DNA of 9,457 nt from Spirochaetota bacterium (GCA_003641695.1 QNBL01000078.1:1-9457), one strand, 5' to 3'. Counted from the stretch's first letter, positions 1 to 7,825 are shown. Numbers and translations are program-made. The notes: generated from the letters alone by a model not told the origin.

Positions 1-27
1 CTCAATTGGTATTGCATTATGAGGAAG

Positions 28-33
28 AAGGAG
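28..33 (+). promoter_or_regulatory. Shine-Dalgarno site that sets the rpoN start
   Basis: AAGGAG lies five bases before a GTG codon at 39-41. A TTG codon at 6-8 opens the same frame further upstream, but no comparable purine-rich site can be seen before it in the five bases available. The protein from the GTG also begins close to where sigma-54 region I normally begins. I therefore place the start at 39. Confidence 0.7.
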
Positions 34-38
34 TTGCA

Positions 39-1415
39 GTGCAGTACCAGAAACCTGTCCTGATTCAGGAGCAGCGGTTAAAGATGTCACCTCAAATGTA
101 TCAGTCCATTCAGATGATGGCACTGCCCCTCTTTGATCTGCGGACTAAAATTCAGGAGGAGATTGAAAAAAACCCTGCACTGGAGATTGTCAAAGAAGCC
201 CCCTCCGCCTCCATAGAAGAGGTACCGGCAAGCCCTCAGGATGATTGGGATTACTTCGAGAATTCTTCTGATCCCGGGTACCTGCGTTCCTACAACAATG
301 AAGCTTCGGATACAAAACAAAAGTTTATCGAAGGTGCTCTTTCAAGAGGGGAATCTCTTCAGGAACATCTTTTAGCCCAGCTTGCTGTACAGCCTCTTGA
401 TGATCTGCACTACAAGATCGGAGAACTGCTCATTCAGAACCTGGATGAGAATGGGTTTCATCTCGAAGATCCCCGCACCTTTATCGATGAGGAGTATCAT
501 TCTCTTATTCCGGAGCTGGAGAGGTTAATTCAGGAGTTTGATCCCCAGGGAGTTTGTGTAAAGGATTACAAGGAATCACTTCTGGTTCAGGTAAGACTTA
601 AAGGGGATGCCCCGGATAAGACTTCAGAGGTAATAGAAGATTACCTGCCCCTTATAAAAAAAGGGAAATCTGGAGAAATTGCAAAAAAGCTGAAGATTAC
701 TCCGGAAGATGTTGAAGAGATAACAGCTTATATTAAAACCCTTAATCCGTATCCGGGAAGATTATACTCCAACGAACCTCCACGGTATGTTATTCCAGAC
801 TTATCCGTAAAGATAGAAAACGGGGAGTTTGTTATTACTCTCAATGAAGAGGATATTCCTGTATTGGGTATATCACCTTTCTTTGAGGAAAAAGAACAGG
901 ATACAGGAAGCGGTGAAAAGGTTTATGACGCGCATAAGTATATCAAAGACAGCCTCCGGGATGCCCGCTGGTTTATAAAGAGTCTTCAGTTAAGAAACCA
1001 GACTCTTTTTAAGATAACCAAGGCAATTATAGAGTTTCAGCGTTATTTCTTTATGAAGGGACCGAAACATCTTGCTCCCCTTACCTTGAAGGATGTGGCT
1101 GATGAGGTCGGCGTTCATGAAACGACGGTCTCAAGAATATCGAATGCCAAATATATCCAGACCGAATGGGGGATCTTCCCTGTCAAGTATTTCTTTTCCA
1201 ATTCCATATCGGGAGCTGGATCCAAAGGTTCCAGATACTCAAAGGGTGGTGTTAAAGAGATTATCCGGGAAATTATTGAGGAAAATAATACCGGAAAGAA
1301 ACTCTCTGATCAGAAGATCTCCGATATTCTAAAAAGCAGAGGGATCAACATTGCCAGAAGAACTGTTGCGAAGTACCGGTCCGAGCTCAAGATTGATTCC
1401 TCTTTTAACCGGTAG
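39..1415 (+). CDS. rpoN: RNA polymerase sigma-54 factor RpoN
   Basis: Alternative sigma factor that directs RNA polymerase to -24/-12 promoters and needs an AAA+ enhancer-binding activator to melt DNA. From the GTG at 39 the protein is 458 residues, normal for the family. Residues 1-50 form the glutamine-rich region I with the usual Q/M/L pattern ending in a KNPALE motif. Residues 51-95 are an acidic, poorly conserved region II, and about 100-290 form the core-binding part. A helix-turn-helix at about 347-388 contains KDVADEVGVHETTVSRIS and ends in GIFPVKYFFS. The diagnostic RpoN box ARRTVAKYR is at 439-447, near the C-terminus, so the gene is intact. Its upstream neighbours lie outside the window, and downstream it converges with the cotransporter gene after 10 bp. 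I found no sigma-54 promoter or activator gene in this window, so its targets lie elsewhere. Confidence 0.97.
   Translation: MQYQKPVLIQEQRLKMSPQMYQSIQMMALPLFDLRTKIQEEIEKNPALEIVKEAPSASIEEVPASPQDDWDYFENSSDPGYLRSYNNEASDTKQKFIEGALSRGESLQEHLLAQLAVQPLDDLHYKIGELLIQNLDENGFHLEDPRTFIDEEYHSLIPELERLIQEFDPQGVCVKDYKESLLVQVRLKGDAPDKTSEVIEDYLPLIKKGKSGEIAKKLKITPEDVEEITAYIKTLNPYPGRLYSNEPPRYVIPDLSVKIENGEFVITLNEEDIPVLGISPFFEEKEQDTGSGEKVYDAHKYIKDSLRDARWFIKSLQLRNQTLFKITKAIIEFQRYFFMKGPKHLAPLTLKDVADEVGVHETTVSRISNAKYIQTEWGIFPVKYFFSNSISGAGSKGSRYSKGGVKEIIREIIEENNTGKKLSDQKISDILKSRGINIARRTVAKYRSELKIDSSFNR
1374..1414. repeat. 7-bp inverted repeat at the rpoN 3' end
   Basis: TACCGGT (1374-1380) and ACCGGTA (1408-1414) are exact reverse complements separated by 27 nt, ending inside the rpoN stop codon. 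On the + strand it is followed after a few bases by a short pyrimidine-rich stretch with TTTTA. It could be a weak terminator or processing hairpin serving the convergent pair, but the loop is long and the U-tract poor. It may also be chance within codons. Confidence 0.25.
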
Positions 1416-1425
1416 CTCCTGTCTT

Positions 1426-3120
1426 TTATACTCCTTCCGCTGTAAAAGGACTGTTAACCGATCTCAGTGCCTGGGCAATATTCAGACAGTGGTCTCCGAT
1501 GTGTTCAAGGTGCTTGATAAAATCAACAAATAGAAGTTCACTCCTTACATCGCTGCCTTTCTGCATTCTATGCTGAGCAGCCTCTTTTTCTTTATCTCTC
1601 ATGGCATCAATTTTTCTTTCGAACATGAGTGCAGATTCCAGTTCGGGTTTGATCATTGGTGCTCCTGTATGGGCGGATATAAAACTTAGAAAATCGTTTA
1701 CGAGACTTACATAGGGAAGATAACTCTTTTCTGCAGCTTCTACAAATCTTATATTCTTTTCATTCTTTCTTTTAGACAGTACTGCAAGGTTGTAAATGCT
1801 GTCAGCAATACTTTCCATTTCTTCAACAATTCTGATCATGGCTGTAATATTTCTTGTACTCTGTTCATTAAGTCCCTGGCTGGCACATTCGGCAAGGAAG
1901 ATTGTGATCTGTTCCTGCATCTGATCAGTATAGTCTTCCTTTTTCCTGATTTCCTCAAGGAGCTTTGTATTGTTTGCACCGGGATCTTCCACCATCTTCC
2001 TAAAGGATTGGAACATGCCGGATATAATTTCTGCCATCTTGTCGATTTCGGTTTTTGCCTTGAGAATGTTCAGTTCCGCGGTTCCCTGGATTCCTGTGGA
2101 GAAATATTTCAGGATATACTTTTCGTTCTTTTCATGTTCTTTTTCAGGAACTATTTTTTCTACAATCTTTGCAAATGTTCTTGTAAAGCTCATAAAGACA
2201 AGGGTATTGATCACGTTGAAAAGAGTATGAAACATGGCGAGGTGAGCCGGAATCAAGGATGTTGAGCCTGAGTTGAAGATATCTCCGGGAACCATGGCAT
2301 TGACAAGATTGAGAAAGGGATGAAAGAGAAATGCCATCCAGAGTACTCCGAAAAGATTGAACAAGGTATGAGCCCTGCTGGCTCTTCGTGCGGTTGTGCC
2401 TGTTCCCACAGATGCCAGAAAAGCTGTTACTGTGGTTCCTATATTTTCTCCGAGAATGATAGCCGCGGCAGTGGGAAAATCTATCCACCCTGCATTTGCC
2501 ATTGTAAGGGTAATGGCCATTGCAGCGGAAGAAGATTGAACGATGACTGTAAGAAAAGTACCAATCAGTACAAAGATAAAGAAGGAACCTGCTCCGTAAC
2601 CTGTTAATCCGGATACAAACTGTAAAACTTCCGGGTTGTTTTTAATATCGGGAACAGCATTTTTAAGAAAACTTAAACCAAGAAAAAGGAGTCCGAAACC
2701 AATAATTGCTTCTCCCCAGTCCTGTTTTCCCATCTTTTTTGATAGAAGCAGGGGGAGTCCAATCCCGACTGCAGGGAGGGCAATGTGGGAAATTTTGACT
2801 TTGAACCCGATAATGGCAACGATCCACCCCGTAACGGTCGTACCGATATTTGCACCCATAATTACACCGATTGCCTGAACAAGATTGAGTAGACCGGCGT
2901 TGACAAAACTGACTACCATTACGGTAGTTGCCGACGATGACTGAATTAATGCTGTAATGAAAAATCCGGTAAAGACAGCAGTGAATCTGTTTACTGTCAT
3001 CAGGTTAAGGATGCTGTGCAGCCTTTCCCCGGCTGCTTTTTGGATACCGTCGCTCATAACTTTCATTCCGTATAAAAAAAGTCCCAAACTTCCGATTATG
3101 TGGAATGCTCCCGCAATCAT
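1426..3120 (-). CDS. Na+/phosphate cotransporter family protein with C-terminal PhoU-like domain
   Basis: Predicted inner-membrane protein of the Na/Pi cotransporter family (NptA/YjbB type), which moves phosphate with sodium; bacterial members can import or export. It has about 564 residues. The N-terminal half (about 1-320) is strongly hydrophobic and contains the family's duplicated module: QSSSA at about 60 and again at about 195, each followed by an asparagine-glycine motif (GANIGTT near 90, GENIGTT near 225). Residues about 350-555 are charged and helical, with two PhoU-like repeats; the second carries HLEHIGDHCLNIA, resembling the PhoU metal-binding E/DxxxD pattern. The gene is divergent from the uxaE cluster and convergent with rpoN, apparently monocistronic. 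Two ATGs lie side by side; I choose the second (3118-3120) because the GGAGG site is five bases before it but only two before the first. The phosphate role is family knowledge, and the direction of transport cannot be told. A pho-type regulator site was not recognised. Confidence 0.9.
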   Translation of the reverse strand: MIAGAFHIIGSLGLFLYGMKVMSDGIQKAAGERLHSILNLMTVNRFTAVFTGFFITALIQSSSATTVMVVSFVNAGLLNLVQAIGVIMGANIGTTVTGWIVAIIGFKVKISHIALPAVGIGLPLLLSKKMGKQDWGEAIIGFGLLFLGLSFLKNAVPDIKNNPEVLQFVSGLTGYGAGSFFIFVLIGTFLTVIVQSSSAAMAITLTMANAGWIDFPTAAAIILGENIGTTVTAFLASVGTGTTARRASRAHTLFNLFGVLWMAFLFHPFLNLVNAMVPGDIFNSGSTSLIPAHLAMFHTLFNVINTLVFMSFTRTFAKIVEKIVPEKEHEKNEKYILKYFSTGIQGTAELNILKAKTEIDKMAEIISGMFQSFRKMVEDPGANNTKLLEEIRKKEDYTDQMQEQITIFLAECASQGLNEQSTRNITAMIRIVEEMESIADSIYNLAVLSKRKNEKNIRFVEAAEKSYLPYVSLVNDFLSFISAHTGAPMIKPELESALMFERKIDAMRDKEKEAAQHRMQKGSDVRSELLFVDFIKHLEHIGDHCLNIAQALRSVNSPFTAEGV

Positions 3121-3125
3121 CATTT

Positions 3126-3130
3126 CCTCC
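3126..3130 (-). promoter_or_regulatory. Shine-Dalgarno site of the Na/Pi cotransporter gene
   Basis: On the minus strand GGAGG is followed by AA and then two consecutive ATG codons. The spacing is two bases to the first ATG (3121-3123) and five to the second (3118-3120), so the second is the more likely start. The choice changes only one residue. Confidence 0.6.
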
Positions 3131-3146
3131 AGCTTACTGATTCATT

Positions 3147-3168
3147 GTTTGGCTGCATCCTACCAAAC
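3147..3168. repeat. Inverted repeat GTTTGG-N10-CCAAAC upstream of the cotransporter gene
   Basis: Two exact 6-bp arms, at 3147-3152 and 3163-3168, lie 24-45 bp before the cotransporter start. A -10-like hexamer TATAGT (minus strand, 3167-3172) abuts it, which would put transcription initiation inside the repeat. It could be an operator or a short leader hairpin. No convincing -35 was found, so both the promoter and the role are tentative. Confidence 0.3.
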
Positions 3169-3468
3169 TATAAGAAAAATTTATAGTAGCCATAAAATAA
3201 ATTTATAAAAGTTGAAGGAATATCAAGATTATTTCTGGGATACTGCGATAAATCAGGAGAGTCGACACAGTCCGAAAGAAGATGGAGTTTTTCCGGCATC
3301 CACGATCTTGTTATACTTCTCATTAATTTTTTACATCCTGTCTCGGCGGAAGGACCTCAACATGATAATGATCCATTTTTATCCTCTTTACCGGTGTATT
3401 GGGTAATCTTAAGCGGGAAACTATCCCAAATAGTGTACTTTAATTCTATTTTGTGTAGATTCCTGCTG

Positions 3469-3498
3469 TTGATTCTTTGCCCGCTCACCCTGTATACT
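3469..3498 (+). promoter_or_regulatory. Predicted sigma-70 promoter of the uxaE operon
   Basis: TTGATT (3469-3474) matches the -35 consensus at four of six bases, and TATACT (3493-3498) matches the -10 at five of six, with an 18-bp spacer. Initiation would fall near 3505, giving a leader of about 43 nt before the uxaE ATG. The same promoter would drive uxaE, the kinase and the regulator, since no gap large enough for another promoter separates them. Confidence 0.5.
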
Positions 3499-3501
3499 TT
3501 T

Positions 3502-3523
3502 GTTGTCTTTTGATAAAAACAAC
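3502..3523. repeat. Inverted repeat at the predicted uxaE transcription start
   Basis: GTTGT-C-TTTT / GAT / AAAA-ACAAC: arms at 3502-3511 and 3515-3523 pair over nine base pairs with one bulged C and a three-base centre. It sits exactly where transcription from the proposed promoter would begin. It is therefore either a repressor operator or a hairpin at the very 5' end of the messenger. It lies 24 bp upstream of the uxaE start. Confidence 0.4.
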
Positions 3524-3547
3524 TAAACGAAAGTGCCGGGGGTAAAA

Positions 3548-4798
3548 ATGAAGATTGAAAAATATTCGGTGGGTACAGGTGACAGATTCGCAAAGGAAGC
3601 AGGAGCTCAGTTAGCTGCTGTAAAAATGGCCTTTGATGAGGGGCTCGATATAGCCATTGTATGGAATAAATCCTACAGGGAACATTCCATTATCCATACC
3701 GATCCGGCATCGGTACGCAGTGCTGCTGATACAGCGGTAAAAAAACTGAACTGGAAAGGTTCGTACTATGTGGATGCGGATCATATAGGGATGAAAACGG
3801 TTGATCTTTTTTTGGAATCTTCAGATTTCTTCACCCTTGATGTTGCAGAATTTATTGGAAAAGATGTATCAAAGGAGAAGCTTGATGCCTTTATTGAAAA
3901 GTACAGATCTTTTTGCGGACCATTGACCATAGAGGGGATTAACTCTCCCTTTGATGTAACTGAAGAGTTTTTAAGGTCCATAGCCCGGAAATACCTTCTT
4001 GCGGTAAGCGAAGCGGGAAAGCTTTACCGGCAAATAGAGGGTAAAAAGGGTAAAGGTAACTTTATAACTGAAGTTTCGATGGATGAGACTGAATCCCCGC
4101 AGACTCCTCTGGAACTTTTATTTATCCTCGCTGCTCTTGCTGATGAGGGTATCCCCCTGCAGACAATAGCACCCAAGTTTACGGGTAGATTTAACAAAGG
4201 GGTGGATTATGCAGGCGACATAAAACAGTTCGAAAAGGAGTTTAACGATGATTTGAAGGTACTGGCCTTTGCGGTAAGAGAATTCAATATTCCCGAATCC
4301 CTTAAGCTGAGTGTCCATTCCGGGAGTGACAAGTTTTCAATCTATCCTGTAATAAAGAAGGCTTTAAAGGATAACAATGCCGGGCTTCATATAAAAACCG
4401 CAGGAACAACCTGGCTTGAAGAACTGATCGGACTTGCAGAGTCCGGAGGAGACGGTCTGGTTATTGCCAAAAAGGTATATCGTTCAGCCTATGAGCGGTA
4501 TGATGAACTTGCAGCTCCCTATGCGGATGTTATAGATATTGATGCGGAAGAGCTCCCTTCTCCCGACGAAGTGGATTTCTGGTCCCCGGAACAGTACACA
4601 ACCGCTCTGCGTCATGATCAGTCTAACCCTGCCTACAATCTGAACCTGAGACAGCTGCTCCACGTAGGTTACAAGGTTGCAGCTGAGATGGGTGAAGAGT
4701 TTTTGAACGCCCTCGAAGAAAACAGGGACATTATTGCAAAGAATGTCACAGGTAATCTCTATGAAAGACACATAAAGGCGGTATTCCCGGCGGGGTAG
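3548..4798 (+). CDS. uxaE: Tagaturonate/fructuronate epimerase UxaE
   Basis: Cytoplasmic enzyme that interconverts D-tagaturonate and D-fructuronate. It links the D-galacturonate branch of hexuronate breakdown to the fructuronate-mannonate-KDG route and makes the tagaturonate reductase/altronate dehydratase branch dispensable. The assignment is by recognition of the family first characterised in Thermotoga maritima. The 416-residue protein shows YVDADHIG (74-81), SVHSGSDKFSIYP (255-267), HIKTAGTTWLEE (281-292), a QSNPAYNLNLRQLLHVGYK stretch (358-376) and ERHIK near the end. The histidine- and aspartate-rich motifs are likely substrate or metal ligands, which is an inference. I start at ATG 3548, five bases after GGGGGT; an in-frame GTG at 3533 lacks a ribosome-binding site. 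The next gene starts 2 nt after the stop, so the epimerase is co-transcribed with its presumed regulators. No other uronate enzyme (isomerase, mannonate dehydratase) is in the window. Confidence 0.87.
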   Translation: MKIEKYSVGTGDRFAKEAGAQLAAVKMAFDEGLDIAIVWNKSYREHSIIHTDPASVRSAADTAVKKLNWKGSYYVDADHIGMKTVDLFLESSDFFTLDVAEFIGKDVSKEKLDAFIEKYRSFCGPLTIEGINSPFDVTEEFLRSIARKYLLAVSEAGKLYRQIEGKKGKGNFITEVSMDETESPQTPLELLFILAALADEGIPLQTIAPKFTGRFNKGVDYAGDIKQFEKEFNDDLKVLAFAVREFNIPESLKLSVHSGSDKFSIYPVIKKALKDNNAGLHIKTAGTTWLEELIGLAESGGDGLVIAKKVYRSAYERYDELAAPYADVIDIDAEELPSPDEVDFWSPEQYTTALRHDQSNPAYNLNLRQLLHVGYKVAAEMGEEFLNALEENRDIIAKNVTGNLYERHIKAVFPAG

Positions 4799-4800
4799 GA

Positions 4801-6291
4801 ATGAGATCACTTAAAAATTTTTGGTATGAGCTTTCGATAAAACGCAAGCTCATGATATTTTTTTCAATAATTATACTGCTCATCAGTCTTTTGAACCTTT
4901 ACACCCTGGTAAATGCCTTTAGATATTTGAAGATATACGAACTGGATCTGATCAAGAACACACTTATTCATGATCTTAACAATGCCCTTACTGAAAACAA
5001 TAATGCTCTGGAAAACTATCTTCTGTATTCTTCCGAATCGTATCACGATGTATTTCAAAATTCCATTCCGGCAGTATGGGAAAAATGGGATAAAGTCTGG
5101 AAAATATGTAATACCAGCAATGATATCTATTTCCAGTTAAGTGCCATCCGTTATGCTTTTATAGCGTACGTGAATAGTGCTACAAAGGCTATACAGCACA
5201 AAGATTACAATGATAAAGATTTTGTAGACACCATCTTTTACATTAGGAGAATCAGAAGTTATATAGATTCATATCTGAAGAATCTTGTTCAGCTGAGACT
5301 GGAAGAGGGAAGTAAGCTTCATTCTGTGCAGATATCCAAGGTCAAGGTAGTACGGATAGTTAGCTTTGCCGGTACTATTCTGTTTGGAATAGTATCCCTT
5401 TTCTTTTTGAATCTTTTTGCAAATTCCCTGTCTCGTCCGATTAGAAGACTTGCCTCCATGTCTTTGAAGGTTGCGGGAGGAGAACTCAATATTCCGGCGT
5501 ATAAGGTTTCCAGCAGAGATGAGGTGGGTATCCTTACCGATTCTTTTAACACAATGACCTCAAATCTGGAAAAGATGGTAAACAGGTTAAAGGACAAAGT
5601 TGTAATAGAACGAAAGCTCAGGGAGGATGAATTGAAGATTGCGCAAATGTCCCATTCTTTGAAAGAAGCACAGTTTCTGTCCCTGCAGTCTCAGATCAGT
5701 CCCCATTTTCTATTCAATACCCTGAATACAATCTCCCGTACCTCTTTGTTTGAAAAAGCTCCCAAAACAGTCGATTTAATAGAAGCTCTTTCAAGTATCC
5801 TGAGATATACTCTTAATAAACAAAACAAATTTGTTACCCTGGAGGAAGAAATAAGTATTCTTGTCAGATATATGCAGATCCAGAAGACCCGGTATGGAGA
5901 CCGCCTTAGCTTTATTCTAAACAGGTGCGGCTGCGAAGATAGTGTAGAGATTCCCATTTTTACAATTCAGCCTCTTGTAGAGAATGCAGTGAAGTACGGC
6001 ATAGAACCAAGGGAAGAGGGAGGAGTAATCAGCGTATCGGTAGGAAGGGAAGGGGATTCCGTTGTCATCGAAGTAAAGGATACGGGTGCGGGAATGTCAG
6101 CGGAGATTCTTGACAAACTTAAATATAAAGGAGATGTGGAGACAACATCCTCTTCGTCCGGTATAGGATTGAAGAATGTTCAGCACAGATTATCCATTGC
6201 ATATCAGGGGGAAGCGTATTTTAATATAAAGAGCCGGCTTGGCGGGGGAACCACTATTTCCATAAAGATCCCATGGAGAAACGATGTTTAA
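4801..6291 (+). CDS. Sensor histidine kinase, YesM/LytS-type (His_kinase family)
   Basis: Inner-membrane sensor of a two-component system, 496 residues. A short cytoplasmic N-terminus is followed by membrane segment 1 (about 17-39), an extracytoplasmic region of about 143 residues (41-183) and membrane segment 2 (about 184-208). A HAMP linker follows (about 206-263; RPIRRLASMS, DEVGILTDSFN). The phosphoacceptor motif SPHFLFNTLNTIS (300-312) has H302. The ATPase part shows QPLVENAVKYGI (390-401, N-box), DTGAGM (427-432) and GIGLKNVQHRL (454-464), so all catalytic motifs are intact. The extracytoplasmic part looks helical and is much shorter than the double-Cache domains common in YesM kinases; I cannot name its fold. 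The gene begins 2 nt after uxaE and overlaps the regulator gene by 8 nt (ATGTTTAA), implying translational coupling and an obligate pair. Likely input is a hexuronate or pectin-related signal, inferred from context. Confidence 0.93.
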   Translation: MRSLKNFWYELSIKRKLMIFFSIIILLISLLNLYTLVNAFRYLKIYELDLIKNTLIHDLNNALTENNNALENYLLYSSESYHDVFQNSIPAVWEKWDKVWKICNTSNDIYFQLSAIRYAFIAYVNSATKAIQHKDYNDKDFVDTIFYIRRIRSYIDSYLKNLVQLRLEEGSKLHSVQISKVKVVRIVSFAGTILFGIVSLFFLNLFANSLSRPIRRLASMSLKVAGGELNIPAYKVSSRDEVGILTDSFNTMTSNLEKMVNRLKDKVVIERKLREDELKIAQMSHSLKEAQFLSLQSQISPHFLFNTLNTISRTSLFEKAPKTVDLIEALSSILRYTLNKQNKFVTLEEEISILVRYMQIQKTRYGDRLSFILNRCGCEDSVEIPIFTIQPLVENAVKYGIEPREEGGVISVSVGREGDSVVIEVKDTGAGMSAEILDKLKYKGDVETTSSSSGIGLKNVQHRLSIAYQGEAYFNIKSRLGGGTTISIKIPWRNDV

Positions 6292-7825
6292 TATTTTGAT
6301 TGCAGATGATGAAAAACTGGAGAGGGAAGCTTTAAAGGCCATACTGAAAAAAGGAATAGATTCCGCTTTGTCGATTCATGAAGCGGTTAACGGCAGGGAA
6401 TCCATTGTGACAGCCAAATCCGTTAAGCCCGAAATAATATTTATGGATATCAAGATGCCCGGTATAGATGGCCTGGAAGCTGCCCGGGAGATAAGAAAAT
6501 CTCTCCCGGAGGTAAGTATTGTTTTTTTAACAGCCTTTAACCAGTTCGAATATGCCCAGGAAGCAATCCAGATAGGGGTGGACTTTTTTATCATCAAGCC
6601 TGCTTCAGAGTTTCATGTCATTGATGTAACTTCGAAGCTGCTGAGCAGGATAGAAGAAAGAAGACATGTACGTTTCAGGGAAGAGGATAACAGACTGAAG
6701 CTGGAAAGGGTAAAGGAGTACCTGGAAACAGAGTTTGTGTACAACCTGGTAATCCGGGGAATGGATAGGGATAAGTTCAACAACTACCTTACTATTCTCG
6801 ATGTCTCTTTTCTTGAAGGAGTGGCCGGGATTGTTTCCATTCAGTTTGATACCTATCCCATAGCTGTTAATTCTGATTACCACAAGCAAATATTACGGAA
6901 AAGGGTCTCGTTCATAATAAAAAAAATACTTGGTGATATGGGTTTTAACGTTCTTATGAATCTTGAATTAACAAGCATTTACTTTATTGTAGTTAAACCG
7001 GAGGATGCAGTCTGTAATGTTGATCCGGGGAATTTAAACTGGAAGGAGATTTCAGGAAAGATTATTTCGGAGGTGGGCAAGGAATTTTCGGTTGAAATCC
7101 TGATGGGTTTTGGAAAGGTATTTTCGGATCCAGGGGATTCAATAGCTTCAATAATTGCTGCAAAGGATGCTCTAAGTAAGAACAGTAACACAACGCTCTT
7201 TATTAATTGGGAAATTGGTCTCGAAGAAGCATTGATCAAGGGCAGCCGTTCTGAAGTTATGAGTGTATTCCAGAAACTAAGGGAGTCTCTGGAATCGTCA
7301 AATTTGTCCTTTGAACAGACCAGACAGTATCTTTTGGAATTGGGTACGGTTATCAGGCATTATTCCGTCCATCAGTTTCCGGAAGGAATTGAGCAGCCTG
7401 CACTTCCGGAATTGGAGTCAATTAGGGATATAAATACCCTTATGGACGAGTTCAAATTATTTCTTAATGCTTTCCTGTATCAGCGGAGCCTGGTAAGGAA
7501 GGCTAATTACAGTCCCGCCATAGAAGCGGCATGTTCTTACCTTGAGAAAAAATTCAGATCGGATATTACGTTGGAGGAAGCTGCGGGAAAAGCGGGCCTC
7601 TCAAGTTTTTATTTCAGTAAACTGTTTAAAAAGATAAAGAATGTTACCTTTATTGAATATCTGACCCTTCTCAGGATAGATGAAGCAAAAAAACTCCTGA
7701 AAGAAACCAACATGTCAATTAGAGAGATCAGTGAGAATATAGGGTACGGAGACCAGAACTATTTTACAAGAGTATTCAAAAAAGTCGTAGCGATGTCTCC
7801 CTCTGCATTTAGAGCAAAAAAGTGA
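6284..7825 (+). CDS. Response regulator with AraC-type DNA-binding domain (YesN-like)
   Basis: Cytoplasmic transcription regulator, 513 residues, partner of the overlapping kinase. The receiver domain (1-125) has the acidic pair D8/D9, phosphoacceptor D55 in FMDIKMPG, T83 and K105 (IIKPAS), all in the expected places. Residues about 176-300 look like the degenerate GGDEF-related middle domain of YesN/CdaR-type regulators (LMGFGKVFSDPGDSIASI is the most telling stretch); the catalytic GGDEF motif is absent, so no cyclic-di-GMP synthesis is expected. Residues 300-405 are helical linker. The AraC/XylS domain is 410-513 with two helix-turn-helix units (recognition helices about 440-450 and 490-500; GYGDQNYFTRVFKK is typical). 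GGAG five bases before ATG 6284, inside the kinase gene, sets the start. The likely target is the promoter of the TRAP genes immediately downstream, by position only. Confidence 0.93.
   Translation: MFNILIADDEKLEREALKAILKKGIDSALSIHEAVNGRESIVTAKSVKPEIIFMDIKMPGIDGLEAAREIRKSLPEVSIVFLTAFNQFEYAQEAIQIGVDFFIIKPASEFHVIDVTSKLLSRIEERRHVRFREEDNRLKLERVKEYLETEFVYNLVIRGMDRDKFNNYLTILDVSFLEGVAGIVSIQFDTYPIAVNSDYHKQILRKRVSFIIKKILGDMGFNVLMNLELTSIYFIVVKPEDAVCNVDPGNLNWKEISGKIISEVGKEFSVEILMGFGKVFSDPGDSIASIIAAKDALSKNSNTTLFINWEIGLEEALIKGSRSEVMSVFQKLRESLESSNLSFEQTRQYLLELGTVIRHYSVHQFPEGIEQPALPELESIRDINTLMDEFKLFLNAFLYQRSLVRKANYSPAIEAACSYLEKKFRSDITLEEAAGKAGLSSFYFSKLFKKIKNVTFIEYLTLLRIDEAKKLLKETNMSIREISENIGYGDQNYFTRVFKKVVAMSPSAFRAKK

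Larger units (their letters stand above)
3124..3547. other. Divergent intergenic region, mostly unexplained
   Basis: About 425 bp separate the leftward cotransporter gene from rightward uxaE. The left end (to about 3210) is very AT-rich, with two copies of AAATTTATA, and holds the ribosome-binding site and inverted repeat of the cotransporter gene. The right end (3469-3547) holds a sigma-70-like promoter, an inverted repeat and the uxaE ribosome-binding site. In the middle (about 3210-3465) I see no convincing gene, tRNA or known riboswitch. The longest frame there (TTG at 3212, 64 codons) has no ribosome-binding site and no recognisable product. A weak inverted repeat TTGGG/CCCAA spans 3399-3429. 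The stretch could hold a long leader, a small RNA or decayed sequence; nothing distinguishes these. Confidence 0.6.

Noticed and set aside
6..38. TTG start 11 codons upstream for RpoN
   Set aside because: No ribosome-binding site can be seen before it in the bases available, while GTG 39 has AAGGAG at five bases and gives the usual N-terminus.
2144..2607. Overlapping long frames inside the cotransporter gene on both strands
   Set aside because: They are shadows of a clearly conserved coding frame and have low-complexity, unrecognisable translations.
3221..3226. TTGATA (minus strand) as the -35 of the cotransporter promoter
   Set aside because: No acceptable -10 lies 16-18 bp downstream; the nearest TATAAA is only 13 bp away.
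3212..3406. 64-codon frame in the intergenic region as a small protein gene
   Set aside because: It starts with TTG, has no ribosome-binding site, has unremarkable composition and no recognisable family.
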